Assembly (NCBI GenBank): GCA_019242475.1 | Contig: JAFAVK010000064.1 | Location: forward strand, 1 to 57,705 | Reading direction: 5' to 3' | DNA from: Acidobacteriota bacterium | GTDB lineage: Bacteria; Acidobacteriota; Blastocatellia; Pyrinomonadales; Pyrinomonadaceae | DNA: 57,705 nucleotides | In this document: positions 51,807-57,705 of the stretch, in pieces | Numbering within the stretch: position 1 is the stretch's first letter | How the letters are laid out: each line of letters starts with the position of its first letter | The notes under the pieces: generated by a model | Database searches by the model: none | What the model saw: only the letters and a program-made list of their open reading frames with translations | Told to the model about the DNA's origin: nothing | Made by a program: the position numbers and the translations under genes

Positions 51807-53162
51807 GTGGCAGCAGCAACAACACATTTACCCGGGCCCAGGCTCCGCCCGCGAAAGAAGCGGGTTGAGGCCGAGAGTATTCTTGAGGCCGAGTTCGAGC
51901 GCGAGGCGCTGAGCACGGAGAGGCTGCGCCTGCTCGTCCTGACGGCGGTCGTCGTGTCGGGGCTGTTTCTGTCTCTGATTCCCTCCGTCCTCTCTTCCGA
52001 AGGCGTCGAGCAGATATTTCACGGCAACGTGCGGGCGTTCGTTTACTGGCGTTCCGCCATCCTGCTGTTGCTCGCCCTGTACCTGACGGCGGAGTGGCTC
52101 AGGCTCGGCCGACGCATCAAAACAGGGGGCAGAGTCCACGACATCTACCACTACGTCACCGCCTTCGTCGAGACGAGTTGCCCGACCGCCGAGATCATCG
52201 CGCTCGCGGCGTTCACGGACAATCCGGTCGCCGCGCTCTCCATCCCGGTCTTCGTCTATCCGCTGTTCATCGTGCTCTCGGCGCTGCGCCTGAACTTCAG
52301 GCTCTCGGTCTTCACGGGCGCCGTGGCCGCCGTCGAATACACGCTCGTCGGGCTGTACTACATCCGCGGGAGCGCCGACCGACTCGCCGCCCCGCTGGTC
52401 ACGAGCGTACCCGTTCACGTCGTCAAAGGGCTGATCCTGCTCTCGCTCGGGTTCGTCACCGGCCTCGTCGCCTTGCAGATAAAGAGACGAATCCTCGACT
52501 CCTTCAAGCTCGCCGAGGAGCGCAACAACATCGTCAACACCTTCGGCCAGCACGTCTCGCCGATTGTCGTGGACAAACTGCTCGAAAGAGGCGCGGGCGT
52601 TCGCAGCGAGAAGAAACGCGTCTGCGTCATGTTCCTCGACATACGCAACTTCACCTCGTTCGCCGAGAAGCGTCACCCCGAGGAGGTCGTCGAATACCTC
52701 GAATCCCTCTTCGAGTTCATGATCGAGATCGTCAACAACCACCACGGCATCGTCAACAAGTTCCTCGGCGATGGGTTCATGGCCGTCTTCGGCGCGCCGC
52801 TCTCGGACGGGCGCGACTGCGCGAACGCGGTCGGGGCGGCGCGCGAGATTCTCTCGCGCGTCGAGGAAGAGGCCGCCGCCGGCACGATTCTGCCGACGCG
52901 CGTCGGCATCGGCATCCACGCGGGCGAGTCCCTGACCGGGAGCATCGGCTCGTCGGTGCGGAAGGAGTACACGGTCATCGGGGACGTGGTGAACACGGCT
53001 TCGCGGATCGAGCAGTTGAACAAGGAGTTCGGCTCGCAGCTTCTCATCTCCGAAGCGGTGTGGGAGGCCGCGCGCGGGGACGTGCCTGATGGCGTGCTCC
53101 CGATGGGGCACGTCGCGGTCAGGGGGCGCGAGGAGCCGATCAAGATTTACAGAGTGGCCTAG
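51807..53162 (+). CDS. Membrane adenylate/guanylate cyclase (class III)
   Basis: The protein has 451 residues. About six TM segments (for example LLVLTAVVVSGLFLSLIP and VHVVKGLILLSLGFVTGLVA) precede a linker and a class III cyclase domain. Metal-binding Asp in VCVMFLDIRNFTSFAEKRHP and the second Asp in VNKFLGDGFMAVFGAPL; base and ribose contacts in YTVIGDVVNTASRIEQLNKE. Lys and Asp/Thr specificity residues suggest ATP, tentatively. The start (GTG 51807) is the only one close by, and it sits 9 bases after, and in the same frame as, the sthA stop with a poorly placed ribosome site. Confidence 0.87.
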   Translation: MAAATTHLPGPRLRPRKKRVEAESILEAEFEREALSTERLRLLVLTAVVVSGLFLSLIPSVLSSEGVEQIFHGNVRAFVYWRSAILLLLALYLTAEWLRLGRRIKTGGRVHDIYHYVTAFVETSCPTAEIIALAAFTDNPVAALSIPVFVYPLFIVLSALRLNFRLSVFTGAVAAVEYTLVGLYYIRGSADRLAAPLVTSVPVHVVKGLILLSLGFVTGLVALQIKRRILDSFKLAEERNNIVNTFGQHVSPIVVDKLLERGAGVRSEKKRVCVMFLDIRNFTSFAEKRHPEEVVEYLESLFEFMIEIVNNHHGIVNKFLGDGFMAVFGAPLSDGRDCANAVGAAREILSRVEEEAAAGTILPTRVGIGIHAGESLTGSIGSSVRKEYTVIGDVVNTASRIEQLNKEFGSQLLISEAVWEAARGDVPDGVLPMGHVAVRGREEPIKIYRVA

Positions 53163-53206
53163 GCGCAATAACGGATGGTTTCAACCACGCCGTGTGCGGG
53201 CACGTC

Positions 53207-54799
<1,593 letters not shown>

Positions 54800-54808
54800 A
54801 CCTGACTC

Positions 54809-55279
54809 CTACCAGTGAACGGGCATCTCCCTCTGGATGTCATGCAGTTCGCGCCTACAGATGACGCTGAAAGCTTTCAAGGGGTCGTCTCTCGTTTCGA
54901 CCGCGGTCTTCAGGAGTTGTTCGGCGGACATGTTGGCGTCCCCGTACTGCAAGAATATTCGCTCGACGACGTTCTCCGCTTCCTTGATGACCTGGTCGCA
55001 GGCGAAAAGCCGGATGCGGCTCGCGACGGCGTAGAGTGAGACCATCCCTTCGAGTTCCTTGTCGTCGTCGTCGATGCGGTGCGTGGCCGAGGCGGCGTAA
55101 ACCTTGGAGGCCCGCTCGATGAAATCGGAATAGGCGGCCTCACGCTTGGTGATCTCCCTCTGTAAGAGGTCGCGCCGGTGCCGGCTCCGCTCACCCACCC
55201 AGGTGCTCGTCAGCGACGCGAGGCCGCCGACGATGGCACCCATGACGGCCGCCATCCCGCTTGTTAATTCGCCGCCCAT
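54809..55279 (-). CDS. Small single-TM protein of unknown function
   Basis: The protein has 156 residues. One N-terminal TM segment (MAAVMGAIVGGLASLTSTWV) is followed by a basic helix (GERSRHRRDLLQREITKREA) and a charged, helical domain (AYSDFIERASKVYAASATHR, EGMVSLYAVASRIRLFACDQ). The fold is all alpha. It is an inner-membrane protein with its domain in the cytoplasm by the positive-inside rule. It lies between the RND pump and the GAF activator on the same strand with short gaps, so the three genes are likely one transcript. The family is not recognised by name. Confidence 0.75.
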   Translation of the reverse strand: MGGELTSGMAAVMGAIVGGLASLTSTWVGERSRHRRDLLQREITKREAAYSDFIERASKVYAASATHRIDDDDKELEGMVSLYAVASRIRLFACDQVIKEAENVVERIFLQYGDANMSAEQLLKTAVETRDDPLKAFSVICRRELHDIQREMPVHW

Positions 55280-55295
55280 AATACCTCTTTTTTTC

Positions 55296-57705
55296 TCACG
55301 AACGTGATGCGTCGCCGGCGTTCGCCCCCACCTCCTCGTGTTCGGCCTCCGACTTGTCGGTGGCTACTTCCGAGGACTCCTCGATGGAGGACAGAGTGGC
55401 CTCCACTTCAGCCGCCGTGGCCTCGACTTCGGATGCCGTCGCCGCCTCCGGCGCGGCGGCTTCCGGCTCAGTTGATTCCGGCGCCTCTTCCTTCGCATCG
55501 CCCGCGGCCTCCCACTTAATCAGCTTGAGGTCGAGGACGAAGATCGAGTAGATGACCGGCACCAGCAGCAGCGTGATGAAGGTCGCGACCATCATCCCGC
55601 CCATCTGCGCGTAACACATCGGCTCCCACAGCGGCCCGCCGTGCATCGCCAGCGGGACGAGCGCAATCACCAGCGCGAGCACCGTGATCATCACGGGCCT
55701 CAGTCGCATGATGCCGGCGTCGAGCACCGCCTGCTTCAGCGGCTCGCCCTCCGCGTGCTTCTCTTCGATGAAGTCGAAGAGCACGATGATGTGGCTGACG
55801 ATCAGCCCGACCAGGCTGATGATCCCCAGGAAGGCCATGAAGCCGAAGGGCGTGTCCATGACCCAGAGCGCGACCAGCCCCCCCACGACGCCGTACGGCA
55901 CCGCCGCGAAGACGACGAACGGCTTGATGGCGTTCCGGAACTGGTAGACGAGGGTCAGGTAGATCGCGACCAGCGAGATGATCAGCACGACCGTCTGGTT
56001 CTTGAAACCCTTGACCTGCTCCTCCTCCGACCCGCCGATGTCCATGCGGTAGCCGGAGGGGAGTTGGGCGGCGAAGGCCGTCAACTGCGGGCGGGCGGCG
56101 CTCATGATTTCGGACGGCAGGTGGCCGGGTTCGGCCATGCAGGAGACCGTGATCGTGCGGTATTGATTGCGCCGGCGCACCTTCTCGGTCTGCATCCCGT
56201 ACTCGACCGACGAGACCTGCCTGAGCGGCACCTTCTGCGCCCCCTGCAAGGAATAGACGTAGAGGTTCTGCACGTCGGCCAACTGCGCGCGCTCCTCCAT
56301 CCGCATGCGCGCCACGATGGGAATCTGCTTGTCGCCTTCGCGCAGCACCGTCACCTGCCGGCCGTTGATCCCCGCGGCCGAAGAAGCGGCCACGTCGAGG
56401 TTGGTGATGCCCGCCACGTTCGCACGGTCGGAGTCGGTCTGGAGCTTGACGGCGAAGGTGTCCTCGCCCCAGTCGTCGCGGACGCGCTGCGCGTACGGGG
56501 TGGCGCGCAGGAACTCCTTCACCTTCTCCGCCTCCTGGCGGAGCGCCGTCATGTCGCCGCCGGAGATGCGGATTTCGACGGGCATCGTGATGGGCTTGCC
56601 CGTGTCGAGCTGCCGCACGTCTACGCGCGCGCCCGGCACCCGCTCGTCCAAAGCCTTCTGCAAGGGGCCGATCAGGTGGTTGGTGTCGTGCTTATCGTTG
56701 ACCTCGATGATGACCTGCGCGTAGTTGAGCTGCTGCATCTCGGGCGAGACCTAGAACCAGAAGCGCGGGCCGCCGCCCCCGACGAAGGTGGTGAGGGACT
56801 TCAGGACTTCGCGCGGCTTGCCGCCTTCAGGGTGCTCCTTGCCATACTCTGCGGTCACCTCGCGCACCACCTCCTCGGCATGCCGCGCGGCCTCGTTGGT
56901 GGCCGAAAGCGGCGCGTCCTCCGGCAGCCACACGTCGAGGTAGGAGAGGTAAGAAAGGTCTTTCGGGAAGAAGTCCGTCTTGAGCCGGCTGCCGACCAGT
57001 AAGCCGCCCGCCAGGAGGACGAGCGAGCCGAGCAGCACCCGCCAGCGGTGGTTGATCGCCCACTCGCCGACCCTGTAATAGAAGGCCGGGAACCCTTTCT
57101 TGCGCCGCTCCTCCATCGACGGCTGGAGTTCGGGCTTCAGCAGAAAGTAGCCGAGGAAGGGGATGAAGATCATCGCTACGAACAGCGCCGCCACCAAAGA
57201 GCAGGTCAGCACGATGGGCAGGCTGTACAGAAATTCGCCCGTGCCCCCGGGCAGAGTCAGGAACGGCAGGTAGGCGACGATGTTGGTGATGGTGGCGAAG
57301 ACGATCGCCGTCATCAGTTTTGTCGGCCCCACCCACGCGGCGGTGAGCGGCGGCAGACCCGCCCCCAGTTGGTTCTTGATCGCGTCGCCGGAGACCACCG
57401 GCACGTCCACCAGCAGCCCGAGGGCGATAATCAGCGTGGCGATGGAGACCTGCTGGAGGTCGATGCCCAGCGCGCGCGACATCCCGAAGGTGATGAAGAG
57501 CGTGATGGGGATCGCCAGCCCCATCAGCAGCGCCGAACGCCAGTCCCAGAAGCCGATGAGCGAGACGATCACCACCAGAGCTATCGCCTCGTAGAGGCTG
57601 TTCATGAACAGCTCGACGTTCTCCGTGACCTGCCGCGTCTGGTCGGAGGTGCGCGCCATGAGCAGGTCGTCGGGCAACTGCTTCCTGAGCTCGGCCAGCT
57701 TCCCG
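55296..57705 (-). pseudogene. RND-family efflux permease interrupted by an in-frame amber codon (5' end outside window)
   Basis: Two parts, 56751 to the right edge and 55296-56738, are in the same frame. Only TAG at 56751-56753, inside ...GGPRFWF[TAG]VSPEMQQLNYAQVI, separates them. Read through, they form the C-terminal ~800 residues of an RND permease with TM segments and a periplasmic loop in normal order. Relay sites differ from classical pumps: TM4 reads ALGLLVDVPVVSGDAIKNQ (the second Asp replaced by Val) and TM10 reads VGLIVSHIIVLFDFIEE (Lys-Asn replaced by Ser-His). The C-terminus is an acidic Ala/Glu/Thr-rich tail of about 80 residues. The ATG at 56738 has no clear ribosome site. Recent decay, a sequencing error or translational readthrough are all possible. 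Confidence 0.8.

Noticed and set aside
51828..53168. 446-codon open frame on the minus strand
   Set aside because: It is antisense to the class III cyclase, whose catalytic motifs are on the plus strand.

Overview
The window is high-GC and densely coded, and it looks like chromosome from an Acidobacteriota bacterium (probably Blastocatellia). That placement is an inference. It rests on the mix of CadC-type winged-helix regulators fused to TPR or beta-propeller domains, a carboxypeptidase-regulatory/TonB-type receptor, a VWFA secreted protein with a YSLGYY-type tail, a propeller-type sensor kinase and many secreted proteins of unknown function. There is no 16S or other marker to confirm it.

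Layout. 1-515: 3' end of a large repetitive secreted protein (+). 516-1370: AT-richer, gene-free stretch with a terminator, two copies of a 113-bp element with terminal inverted repeats, and between them the 3' half of a tRNA-Thr(UGU) gene, which looks like the scar of an integrative element. 1371-9256 (-): tolC, adaptor, RND pump, PAP2 phosphatase and YncE-like propeller in one tightly packed operon. 9425-12580 (-): PAP2 protein, then an OmpR-type response regulator/kinase pair. 12673-15759 (-): a POTRA-like/HEAT protein and two MBL-fold hydrolases. 17723-26147: three winged-helix regulators around a (+) operon of a small HTH protein and secreted proteins, including an M23-type protein. 26190-28684 (-): a permuted NlpC/P60-type hydrolase and a lone receiver protein.

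29011-33892: arsenic island. arsR is divergent from arsI-arsN2-acr3-arsC, with a clear sigma-70 promoter and a palindromic operator between them. It is followed by a truncated SRAP (YedK) remnant, a DoxX protein and an APH-fold kinase. 34429-38612: an outer-membrane receptor (-) divergent from a VWFA protein (+). 38712-46926 (-): a short sigma-54 activator, DoxX, a NarL-type regulator with its propeller kinase, a lytic transglycosylase and a TPR protein. 47063-53162: a small leader-type ORF, OmpA, an ECF sigma factor, a DUF4410-like protein, SthA and an adenylate cyclase. 53207-57705 (-): a GAF sigma-54 activator, a small membrane protein and a second RND pump that is cut by an in-frame amber codon and runs off the edge.

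The most unusual items are: a ~260-bp leader present in two collinear, diverged copies, one before the receptor gene and one before a 62-codon ORF; the tRNA-Thr scar with its paired 113-bp elements; the second RND pump, which lacks the usual Asp-Asp/Lys proton relay and carries an amber codon; and a family of CACAG-type intergenic hairpins. No rRNA, complete tRNA, CRISPR array or transposase gene was seen.
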